A program made the translations under genes and the position numbers. Positions 51,196 through 59,053 of a stretch of 64,000 nt of DNA are shown piece by piece. The notes under the pieces are model-generated. The model ran no database searches. It was given only the letters and a program-made list of their open reading frames with translations, and was not told the DNA's origin. Origin of the DNA: Methylobacterium phyllostachyos (GTDB taxonomy: Bacteria > Pseudomonadota > Alphaproteobacteria > Rhizobiales > Beijerinckiaceae); the NCBI RefSeq assembly GCF_900103445.1, contig NZ_FNHS01000008.1:124001-188000 (forward strand), in the 5' to 3' direction. Within the stretch, counting starts at the first letter, position 1, and each line of letters opens with the position of its first letter.

Positions 51196-53481
51196 TCAGA
51201 AGTCTGCGCTCAGCGAGGCCAGGAATGTCCGCGGCGTGCCGTAGCTCAGAACCCCCGCCCCGGCCGACGCCCAGTAGCGTGCGCCGGCCGCATTCTCGAC
51301 GTTGAAGCGCGCCGTCAGTGGCGTTCCATTCGCCACGAAGCTGTAGCGGATGCCGAGATCGAGACGGGTATAATCCGGGAGCTTCTGCCGGTTGGCCTGA
51401 TCGTAATATTGCGGCGCCGTGTAGATCACGAGCCCGGTCAGCGTCACGCCCTTGGCGAGCCAGGGCGGGAGATCGAGTTCGCCGCCGAGATTAACCTGTG
51501 CGGCGGGCACGCCGGGGGCCACGTGGCCGTCGAAGGTGCCCCCGGCCGTCTTCGCGAGGCGCCCATCGATGAGCGTCAGGCCCGCCAGCACGCGGACGCC
51601 CTCCACCGGCGCGCCGAACACGTTGAGATCGAGCCCCTGATTGGTCTGCTCGCCGTTCAGGCCGAACACCCGGGTCCGGGGTTCGAGGGTGCCGAAGGGT
51701 TGCTTGATCTCGAAGAACGCGAGGGTCACCCCGACCGGATCGAGGTCGAGCTTCGCCCCCGTCTCGATCTGACTTGTCACCGCCGGCGGCAGCGTCGCGG
51801 AGGCGTTGATGGCTTGCGCGGGCGCGGACGGCCCGAAGCCGAACCCTTCCGCGTAGCTGGCATACAGGGACAGCCGGTCCCAGGGCTTGACGATCAGGGC
51901 CGCGACCGGGGTCGAGGCCGACTTGTCATAGCGCGACTGGAAGCCCCCCTGCGGCAAAGCGAGGTCGCGCTTGATCCCCTGGAAGCGGCCGCCGGCGATC
52001 ACCTGGATACGGCCGTCGAGGATCGAGGCCGTGTCGGTGACGGCCACGCCGTCCAGGTCGGACCGGGTCGTGACCTCGAGGCGCCGGGCCGGGCGAGCGG
52101 GCGGCGGATACAGGACGGGCGCGTAGAGCGAGGATCGGAGCAGGCCGATTCCGGTGCGGTAGAAGGGCTCGTCGCTCTCGTAATGGGTGGCGACGACGGC
52201 CAGCCCGTGATCGACGGGGCCCGTCTGGAGATGCATGCGCAAGCCGGCCTCACCCGACCATTGCGTATACTCGCCCGCGAGCCGGCCGGTCTGCAGCTGC
52301 ACGGCGCCGGCCCCGCTCGTGATCGTGCCGTTCGATCCGAAGAAGTCGCGATCCGCCCGCGATCCGCCGACGGCGCCGAACAGCGTCACGTCCGGCGTGA
52401 GGTCGTATTCCGCCCGCAGGACGCCGAAACCCTGGTCGATCTCGGCCCGTTCCCAGGGCTGCTGCACGTTCAGGCTGAGCCGGGGCGCCCTGGGGATCCG
52501 AAAACCCGGGAGAACGGTGAAGCCGTTGTTCTGGGCGTCGAAGTCGAGGTGCTGGTACCCGGCATCGAGGCTGAGCCGCAGAGCCTCGCCGCGGTAATCC
52601 AGGCCGAGCGTCAGGGCGCCCGCCCCCTGGTTCAGATGATCGATCGGCGTCGCCCCATCGCGATACGCACCGTTGATCCGGATCCCGACGGCGTTGCCGT
52701 CCCCGAACCGGCGGCCGATATCGAAGGACCCGCCGACCGTGCCGGCCGAGAGGAACTGAGCCTCCACGCGGGTGAGGGGCGCCTCGGCCGCCCGCTTCGG
52801 GACGAGGTTGACGACGCCCACGGCGCTCCCGGAGGGCGGGAAGCCGTACAGGAAGGCGCCGGGCCCGCTCAGCACCTCCACCCGCTCGATCCCCTCAAGC
52901 GCGGGCTGGTGGACGCTCACGATGCCGTACAGCCCGTCGAAGGCGAAGTCCTTCGCATTCACCGGAAAGCCGCGGACGATGATGTTCCGCTGGGCGCTGT
53001 AGGGCGGCTGCGTCTCCCGGACGGAGGCGTTGTTGGCCAGGACATCGCCCACCGACTGGGCCTGCTGATTGCGGATCAGCTCCGCGGTATAGTTGGCCTG
53101 CGTGAACGGCGTGTCGAACACGCTGCGGTTGCCGAGAAAACCGACGCGGCCGCCCCCCGCGACCTGGCCGCCTGCAAAGGCCGCCGGCGGCTGTCCGATC
53201 GTGCCGGTGGGCGGTGGAAGCCCCGGCTTCGCTGCGCCGCCTCGGGTTTCCACCGACAGCTCGTCGAGCGCCACCACGTCCGGTGGCGCGGAGCGTCGGG
53301 GCTGGGACGCGGCCGGATCGGCAGCCTCCGGTCGTGCGGCCAGAGCCTGTCCCGTTGCCGGGGCGTCCGTCACCGCGAGCGCCAGCGCGGCGAGCACGGC
53401 TCGCGATGCGGGTTGGCCTTTGGCAGATCTTCGCAGGAGATGGTGAAGGCTAAGTGGGCCATACCAAGTGTTCGAACGCAT
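51196..53481 (-). CDS. TonB-dependent siderophore-type receptor
   Basis: 761 residues. N-terminal targeting is poorly defined (MRSNTWYGPLSLHHLLRRSA, then a hydrophobic ALAALALAV). The plug domain has TAELIRNQQAQSVGDVLANN, RNIIVRGFPVNAKDFAFDG, IERVEVLSGPGAFLYGFPPS and VVNLVPKRA. The 22-strand barrel follows and ends in ATFLASLSADF-type C-terminal aromatic (LASLSADF). It imports ferric siderophores or similar ligands using TonB energy. The AT-rich gap upstream suggests iron control. Confidence 0.92.
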   Translation of the reverse strand: MRSNTWYGPLSLHHLLRRSAKGQPASRAVLAALALAVTDAPATGQALAARPEAADPAASQPRRSAPPDVVALDELSVETRGGAAKPGLPPPTGTIGQPPAAFAGGQVAGGGRVGFLGNRSVFDTPFTQANYTAELIRNQQAQSVGDVLANNASVRETQPPYSAQRNIIVRGFPVNAKDFAFDGLYGIVSVHQPALEGIERVEVLSGPGAFLYGFPPSGSAVGVVNLVPKRAAEAPLTRVEAQFLSAGTVGGSFDIGRRFGDGNAVGIRINGAYRDGATPIDHLNQGAGALTLGLDYRGEALRLSLDAGYQHLDFDAQNNGFTVLPGFRIPRAPRLSLNVQQPWERAEIDQGFGVLRAEYDLTPDVTLFGAVGGSRADRDFFGSNGTITSGAGAVQLQTGRLAGEYTQWSGEAGLRMHLQTGPVDHGLAVVATHYESDEPFYRTGIGLLRSSLYAPVLYPPPARPARRLEVTTRSDLDGVAVTDTASILDGRIQVIAGGRFQGIKRDLALPQGGFQSRYDKSASTPVAALIVKPWDRLSLYASYAEGFGFGPSAPAQAINASATLPPAVTSQIETGAKLDLDPVGVTLAFFEIKQPFGTLEPRTRVFGLNGEQTNQGLDLNVFGAPVEGVRVLAGLTLIDGRLAKTAGGTFDGHVAPGVPAAQVNLGGELDLPPWLAKGVTLTGLVIYTAPQYYDQANRQKLPDYTRLDLGIRYSFVANGTPLTARFNVENAAGARYWASAGAGVLSYGTPRTFLASLSADF

Positions 53482-53881
53482 CGACCTGCCATATCTTCGA
53501 GCTGATGAGGCCGACTGCTAAGATCTACAAAAGCAACAAGTCAACAGATGTCTTCTTATGTTGCAATAATTATAATCCGATGTTCGTCTTATTGGCTCTG
53601 TTCAATGTGTGCGTGTTCGAATAAATTCCAATTTATAATTGAAGATCTTGGAATGTATAGTGTCGCGAACGGTCAGGCGCGGCGTATTGATGGTCCGCGC
53701 GCGGGGTGGCAGGGAGCCGGATGCCCTCTGGCTCGACGGGGCCTGATCAGTGAAGGTCGGCCCCGCACCCGAATCGCGCCCAGCATAAGTCGATCGCGCC
53801 GGGATCCCGCCGTACGGCCAAGCCAATCGAACCATTTGCGGCGCAGCGCGTTTCAGCCCACCGATAGAAGGATTTGGAACC
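53482..53881. other. AT-rich gap between receptor gene and exported RDR-repeat protein gene
   Basis: From 53510 to 53660 the DNA is AT-rich with short palindromes: CAATT-TAT-AATTG (53629-53641) and AAGATCTT (53642-53649). These lie upstream of the receptor start and may hold its promoter and operator. No gene is seen. Confidence 0.35.
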
Positions 53882-54205
53882 ATGAAGGCGCTTCTGACGG
53901 CGGCTGCGGTGAGCATCGGCATTCTGGGCGTGGTCGGCCCGGTCACGGCGCAGCCCCGCCCCTATGATGATGGTTACGGCTATCGCGACCGTGGCTACCG
54001 GGACCGCGACTACGATGACCGGGACCGCGGCTATCGCGATCGGGATGACTATCGTGGCGGGCGCGCTGCCTACGGGTTCGACGAGCGCGAGTATCTGCGC
54101 TGCAACCCGGATGTCCGCCGCGCCATCGCCAATGGCCAGATGGAATCCGGCGCCGCGCATTGGCGCGTGTTCGGCCGCAAGGAAGGCCGGCGGCTGAGCT
54201 GCTGA
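53882..54205 (+). CDS. exported protein with RDR/Tyr/Gly repeats
   Basis: 107 residues. A signal peptide (MKALLTAAAVSIGILGVVGP, cleavage after VTA) precedes a repetitive region (YGYRDRGYRDRDYDDRDRGY and onwards, residues about 32-60) and a C-terminal module FDEREYLRCNPDVRRAIANG...AAHWRVFGRKEGR that resembles the short YLxxNPDV/HYxxFGxxEGR motif seen in some secreted proteins. The repeats are encoded by degenerate CGCGACCGTGGCTA-type units. The function is unknown. Confidence 0.8.
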   Translation: MKALLTAAAVSIGILGVVGPVTAQPRPYDDGYGYRDRGYRDRDYDDRDRGYRDRDDYRGGRAAYGFDEREYLRCNPDVRRAIANGQMESGAAHWRVFGRKEGRRLSC

Positions 54206-54309
54206 TCTGGATTCAGGGCTGTGCCGCTCCGTTCGGGGGCGGCATACCTTGAGCGTGTGCGGTCGCGTCGGGCCTTATGGGCGGCGTCACCGCGCGCCAC
54301 GGAGCGCCT

Positions 54310-55206
54310 ATGTTCGACTTCAGCCAGCTCCGGTGCTTCGCGGCGGTCGCGGAGGAGCTGCATTTCGGGCGCGCAGCCGCCCGGCTGAACATGACGCAGC
54401 CACCCCTGTCGCGGCAGATCCAGGTGCTGGAGCGCGTCCTCGACGTGCAGCTCCTGGAGCGTAGCAGCCGCTCGGTCCGGCTGACCGCGGCCGGGCGCAG
54501 CTTCCTGCCCGAGGCCCAGCGAATCCTGCGGCTCGCCGAGAACGCGACCCACGTCACCCGGCAGGTCGCGGCGGGGCACGCCGGCATCCTGAAGCTCGGC
54601 TTCACGGCCGCCTCGGCCTACGACTTCCTGCCGCGCCTCGTCACCGCGCTCCGGCAGGCCCTGCCGGACGTCACCCTGTCGCTGCGCGAGATGGTGAGTC
54701 GGGATCAGATCGAGGCGCTGCGCGCCGGCAGCCTCGACGCCGCCCTGGTGCGGCCGCCCGTGACGCATCCGGATCTACGTTCCGTCCGGGCGCTCGCCGA
54801 ACCCCTCGTCGTCGCCCTGCCCGCGGCCAATCCGCTGGCCCGGCGCGACCGCCTCGGACCCGGCGACCTCGGCGGCGAACCGTTCATCGCTTATGCGCCG
54901 AACGAAGCCCGTTACTTCCACGATCTCGTCCTCGGCCTGCTGACCGAGGCGGGGATCCAGCCCCGGATCGTCCAGCAGCTCACGCAGATCCACGCGATCC
55001 TGGCCCTCGTCCGCGCCGGATTGGGGATCGCCCTGGTTCCGGCCGCCGCCGAGTGCCTGCGCTTCGAGGGTGTCGCCTTCCGGCCCCTCGCCCTGCCGGC
55101 GCCGAGGCCGGTCGAGCTCGTCCTGGCGTGGCGGCGCGACGTGGACGATCCCCTCATCACCCAGCTAATCGCGATCCTGTCGGACGGGCTCGGACGCGTC
55201 GGTTGA
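54310..55206 (+). CDS. LysR family transcriptional regulator
   Basis: 298 residues. The winged-helix domain covers about residues 1-60: MFDFSQLRCFAAVAEELHFG, RAAARLNMTQPPLSRQIQVL, LERSSRSVRLTAAGRSFL. The rest is the substrate-binding domain (LKLGFTAASAYDFLPRLVTA ... GLGIALVPAAAECLRF). It stands 112 bases upstream of garL on the same strand, so it is the likely regulator of garL-garD, with a hexarate-derived inducer. The ATG at 54310 gives the normal family N-terminus. Confidence 0.93.
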   Translation: MFDFSQLRCFAAVAEELHFGRAAARLNMTQPPLSRQIQVLERVLDVQLLERSSRSVRLTAAGRSFLPEAQRILRLAENATHVTRQVAAGHAGILKLGFTAASAYDFLPRLVTALRQALPDVTLSLREMVSRDQIEALRAGSLDAALVRPPVTHPDLRSVRALAEPLVVALPAANPLARRDRLGPGDLGGEPFIAYAPNEARYFHDLVLGLLTEAGIQPRIVQQLTQIHAILALVRAGLGIALVPAAAECLRFEGVAFRPLALPAPRPVELVLAWRRDVDDPLITQLIAILSDGLGRVG

Positions 55207-55318
55207 TGCAGCCGTTGTATCGATCGATCCAGCCTTTGGCTTTGACCTCCCGGTCAAAGGCTGCGCGTGATGGCGTGGACGGCGCGCAGACGCCCGGAGC
55301 CACAGGGAAGGACTCGCG

Positions 55319-56089
55319 ATGGACAGCCTCACCAACCGGTTTAAGGCGGCGCTTGCCGAGGGGCGCCAGCAGATCGGCCTGTGGTGCAGCCTCGCGAGCC
55401 CGATCTCGACCGAGATCGTCGCCGGGGCCGGGTTCGACTGGATGCTCCTCGACATGGAGCACTCGGCCAACGACCTCCGGGACATCTACTTCCAGCTTCA
55501 GGCGATGATGGAGAACGCCACCAACCCGGTGGTGCGGGTGCCGAGCGACGATCCCATCACCATCAAGCGCATCCTGGATGCCGGCGCGCAGTCGCTGATG
55601 ATCCCCAACATCGACGATGCCGCGCAGGCCGAGCGCGTGGTTGCGGCGACCCGCTACGCCCCCCGGGGCATCCGCGGCTTCTCGCAGGCCCCCCGGGCGG
55701 CCCGGTTCGGCCGCATCCGGGACTACCACACACGCTGCGAGTCCGAGATCTACGTGATCGTGCAGGTCGAGTCGCGCCGCGCCTTGGACAATCTGGACGC
55801 GATCGCTGCGGTGGAGGGCGTGGACGGCGTGTTCATCGGGCCCGGCGATCTCTCCACCAGCCTCGGCTATCTCGGCCAGCAGGGCCATCCCGAGGTCGTC
55901 CGCACCATCGAGGAGGCGGTGGGCCGGATCGTGAAGGCCGGCAAGCACGCCGGCATCCTGACGCCGAGCGAGGAGCTGGCCAAGCGCTACATCGCGGCCG
56001 GCACCCGGTTCACCGCCGTCGGCTCGGATCTGGGCCTGCTCGCCCGCAACGCCGAGGCGCTGGCCGGGCGTTTTCGGACGGCGCGCTGA
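55319..56089 (+). CDS. garL: 5-keto-4-deoxy-D-glucarate aldolase (HpcH/HpaI family)
   Basis: 256 residues, the length of E. coli GarL, with its pattern throughout: [118 protein letters not shown]. The metal-binding Glu/Asp and the His in DMEHS are present. It splits 5-keto-4-deoxyglucarate into pyruvate and tartronate semialdehyde. Other HpaI-family aldolases are close, but the adjacent garD supports this call. Confidence 0.85.
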   Translation: MDSLTNRFKAALAEGRQQIGLWCSLASPISTEIVAGAGFDWMLLDMEHSANDLRDIYFQLQAMMENATNPVVRVPSDDPITIKRILDAGAQSLMIPNIDDAAQAERVVAATRYAPRGIRGFSQAPRAARFGRIRDYHTRCESEIYVIVQVESRRALDNLDAIAAVEGVDGVFIGPGDLSTSLGYLGQQGHPEVVRTIEEAVGRIVKAGKHAGILTPSEELAKRYIAAGTRFTAVGSDLGLLARNAEALAGRFRTAR

Positions 56090-56100
56090 GGAGTTTTGCG

Positions 56101-57669
56101 ATGCAGGCCGAGATCGAAGCTCCGCCCCGTCTCCCGGCGACCGGTGACGTGCCGCGCACGATCCGCCTGAGCGAGACCGACAACGTCGCCATCGTGGTCA
56201 ACGCCTTCGGCTTGCCGGCCGGCACGGTGTTCCCGGACGGGCTGGAACTCGTCGAGTTCGTGCCGCAGGGCCACAAGGTGGCGCTGACCGACATCCCGGA
56301 GGGCGGCGCGGTCCGCCGCTACGGCGAGGTGGTGGGCATCGCCACACAGGCCATCCCCCGCGGTGCCTGGGTGGAGGAATCCCGGGTCGCGACGCCAGTC
56401 GCCCCCGCCCTCGACGCCCTGGAGCTGGCCACCCGGGTGCCGGCCCCCCTGCCCCCGCTGGAGGGCTACACGTTCGAGGGCTACCGCAACCCGGACGGAT
56501 CGGTCGGCACCAAGAACATCCTGGCGATCTCGATCAGCGTGCAATGCGTCGCCGGCACCCTCGACGTGGCGATCCGGCGGATCAAGCAAGAGCTGCTGCC
56601 GCGCTACCCCAACGTCGATGACGTGGTCGGCCTGACCCACGCCTATGGCTGCGGCGTCGCCATCAACGCCCCTGAGGCGGTGGTGCCGATCCGGACGCTC
56701 CAGAGCCTCGCCCAGAACCCGAATTTCGGCGGCGAGGTCATGGTCGTCGGCCTCGGCTGCGAGAAGCTCGTCTCGGAGCGCCTGCTGCCGGATGCCGGCG
56801 CGGCCGGCGACGGGGTGGTGCGGCTTCAGGATGAGCGTCACCGGGGCTTCTCCGCCATGATCGACAGCATCCTGGCGATGGCCGAAGCCCGGCTGGAGGT
56901 GCTGAACCGGCGGACCCGAGAGACCTGCCCGGCCTCCGATCTGGTGGTCGGCCTGCAATGCGGTGGCAGCGACGCCTTTTCGGGGGTGACTGCCAACCCG
57001 GCGCTCGGTTTCGCGGCCGACCTGCTGGTGCGCTGCGGCGCGACCGTACTATTCTCCGAGGTGACGGAGGTGCGCGACGCGATCCACCTCCTCACCCCGC
57101 GCGCCAAGTCCCCGGAGGTCGCCGAGGCCCTGATCCGCGAGATGGCGTGGTACGATGCCTACCTCGCCAAGGGCGAGGCCGACCGCCGCGCCAACCCCTC
57201 CCCGGGCAACAAGAAGGGCGGCCTCAACAACATCGTCGAGAAGGCTTTGGGCTCGGTCGCCAAATCGGGCGCCGGTGCGATCTCCGGGGTACTGGCCCCC
57301 GGCGAGCGCGTGCGCGAAAAAGGCCTGATCTTCGCCGCGACGCCGGCGAGCGATTTCGTTTGCGGCACGCTGCAGCTCGCCTCGGGGATCACGCTGCAGG
57401 TGTTCTCCACCGGCCGCGGCACGCCCTACGGTCTCGCCCAGGCGCCGGTGATCAAGGTCGCCACTCGGACCGAGCTCGCCGAGCGTTGGTCCGACCTAAT
57501 CGACCTCGATGCCGGCCGGATCGCCACCGGTGCGGCGACGATCGAGGAGGTCGGTTGGGAGCTGTTCCACCTGATCCTCGATGTGGCGAGCGGGCGCAAG
57601 CGCCCCTGGTCGGACCAGTGGGGCCTGTTCAACGACCTGACCCTGTTCAACCCGGCGCCGATCACCTGA
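56101..57669 (+). CDS. garD: galactarate dehydratase
   Basis: 522 residues, nearly the E. coli length of 523. An SAF-type N-terminal domain ([34 protein letters not shown]) is followed by the UxaA/altronate dehydratase domain: [54 protein letters not shown] and [19 protein letters not shown]. It dehydrates galactarate to 5-keto-4-deoxy-D-glucarate with Fe2+. It starts 11 bases after garL, so the two form an operon feeding hexarates to pyruvate. No hexarate transporter or tartronate reductase is adjacent. Confidence 0.92.
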   Translation: MQAEIEAPPRLPATGDVPRTIRLSETDNVAIVVNAFGLPAGTVFPDGLELVEFVPQGHKVALTDIPEGGAVRRYGEVVGIATQAIPRGAWVEESRVATPVAPALDALELATRVPAPLPPLEGYTFEGYRNPDGSVGTKNILAISISVQCVAGTLDVAIRRIKQELLPRYPNVDDVVGLTHAYGCGVAINAPEAVVPIRTLQSLAQNPNFGGEVMVVGLGCEKLVSERLLPDAGAAGDGVVRLQDERHRGFSAMIDSILAMAEARLEVLNRRTRETCPASDLVVGLQCGGSDAFSGVTANPALGFAADLLVRCGATVLFSEVTEVRDAIHLLTPRAKSPEVAEALIREMAWYDAYLAKGEADRRANPSPGNKKGGLNNIVEKALGSVAKSGAGAISGVLAPGERVREKGLIFAATPASDFVCGTLQLASGITLQVFSTGRGTPYGLAQAPVIKVATRTELAERWSDLIDLDAGRIATGAATIEEVGWELFHLILDVASGRKRPWSDQWGLFNDLTLFNPAPIT

Positions 57670-57746
57670 GACTGGCCGGTCGGACGGGGCATGCGCCCCG
57701 CGGCATCGTCAGCTTGGCCAGGTTCTGGTAGGCAGCCGCCACTGCC

Positions 57747-58937
57747 ATGCCGTTCGTGATTCCCTCTCTTCGGACCGTCCTGTTCCGCCTGCACTGGGCG
57801 CTCGGCCTCACGGCCGGTCTCGTCCTTGCGCTGATGGGCCTGACCGGGGCGCTGATGAGCTACGAGGAGGCGGTCACCGCCCTCGCCAACCGTGACCGGC
57901 TCACGGTGACGGCCGGCGACCGGCAGGCGCTGCCGCCCTCCGCCCTGGCGGCGCGGATCGAGGCGCAGGCCGGCCTGAGGGTGAACGTCCTTACGCTGTC
58001 GGACGACCCGGCGGCGAGCGTCCCTGTCCGCTTCGCCCGGGACCCTGTGACCCGCGAGCGCCCGCCTGCGGTCTATGCCGACCCCTATGACGGTACGGTC
58101 CTCGGCCCGGTGCGGCTGGAGGGGGCGTTCACCACGGTGCGGGACCTGCACCGGTGGCTGCTCCTCCCCGGCGGCTCCAAGGGCTGGGGCCGGACCATCA
58201 CGGGCGCCTGCGTGCTGGCGCTGCTCGTCTTCCTAGGGACCGGCCTCTACCTGCGCTGGCCCAAAATCCATCGCTGGCGGATCTGGCTGAAGCCCAGCCT
58301 GTCACGACCGGGCCGCATGCGCTGGTGGTCGCTTCACGCCGTGGCGGGGACGTGGCTCCTGCCCGTCTACCTCGTCATGGCGCTGACGGGGCTGACGTGG
58401 TCCTACCCGTCCTTCAAGGACGGCGCCACGCGGCTGCTGGTGGGCGACCGGGAGGCGGCGAAGCCGATGCGCGCCGGCCGCAGAGCCGCCTCCGAGGCGC
58501 CCGCCGATGCATCCGGACCGGCAGCCGTCGATCGGGCCTGGGCGGCGTTCCGGGCCGGCGAGGGACGCGAGGCCGGCACCGCGACCCTGACCCTGCCGGG
58601 CCTCGACACGAAGGCGATCCGGATCCGCTGGCTGCCGAAGGGTGTCGACAGCCTGAGCGCCCGCAACGAGGTCCGCTACGACGCCGCCACCGGCACGCTC
58701 CTGGCCTCCGAGCACGCCGCCGACCTGCCGCTGGGCCGGCGCCTCATGGACAACATCCTGGAGGTCCACCGCGGCCGCTTCTTCGGCGACCTGTTCGCCC
58801 TGTTGTTCTGCCTCGCGGCACTGGCCATGCCGGGCTTCGCCGCGACCGGCCTCACGCTCTACGTCCTGCGCCGCCGTGCGGCGACCCGGCGCCGGCCGGA
58901 GGCCAGAGCGGCGACCCTGCGCGAGGCCAATTCCTGA
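57747..58937 (+). CDS. PepSY-associated TM helix protein (possible siderophore iron reductase)
   Basis: 396 residues. Four membrane helices with the PepSY_TM pattern: FRLHWALGLTAGLVLALMGL, RDLHRWLLLPGGSKGWGRTI, WWSLHAVAGTWLLPVYLVMA and LFALLFCLAALAMPGFAATG, with periplasmic PepSY domains between. Paired His residues in the helices (RLHW, LHRW, SLHA) may bind heme. Such proteins beside TonB receptors are proposed to reduce ferric siderophores. It is convergent with the receptor gene downstream. Confidence 0.85.
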   Translation: MPFVIPSLRTVLFRLHWALGLTAGLVLALMGLTGALMSYEEAVTALANRDRLTVTAGDRQALPPSALAARIEAQAGLRVNVLTLSDDPAASVPVRFARDPVTRERPPAVYADPYDGTVLGPVRLEGAFTTVRDLHRWLLLPGGSKGWGRTITGACVLALLVFLGTGLYLRWPKIHRWRIWLKPSLSRPGRMRWWSLHAVAGTWLLPVYLVMALTGLTWSYPSFKDGATRLLVGDREAAKPMRAGRRAASEAPADASGPAAVDRAWAAFRAGEGREAGTATLTLPGLDTKAIRIRWLPKGVDSLSARNEVRYDAATGTLLASEHAADLPLGRRLMDNILEVHRGRFFGDLFALLFCLAALAMPGFAATGLTLYVLRRRAATRRRPEARAATLREANS

Positions 58938-58981
58938 GCGCCACCCGCGACGGAGATCGTGGAGCCCGGGGGCATGGGATC

Positions 58982-59027
58982 CCAAAGGGCTGAGCCCTTT
59001 GGCGGGTCGCCAGGGCAGAGCCCTGGC
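58982..59027. repeat. twin-hairpin intergenic element, copy C
   Basis: CCAAAGGGCT/AGCCCTTTGG (58982-59002) is followed by CGGGT and a perfect stem GCCAGGGC/GCCCTGGC with loop AGA (59009-59027). It is nearly the same as copies A (15716) and B (26577) and again sits between convergent genes, so a terminator-like role is suggested. Confidence 0.7.
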
Positions 59028-59053
59028 CGATCAGGCGAAGCCCGACCACCCGC

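Noticed and set aside
51409..53505. Long forward frame opposite the first TonB receptor
   Set aside because: Antisense shadow, no domains.
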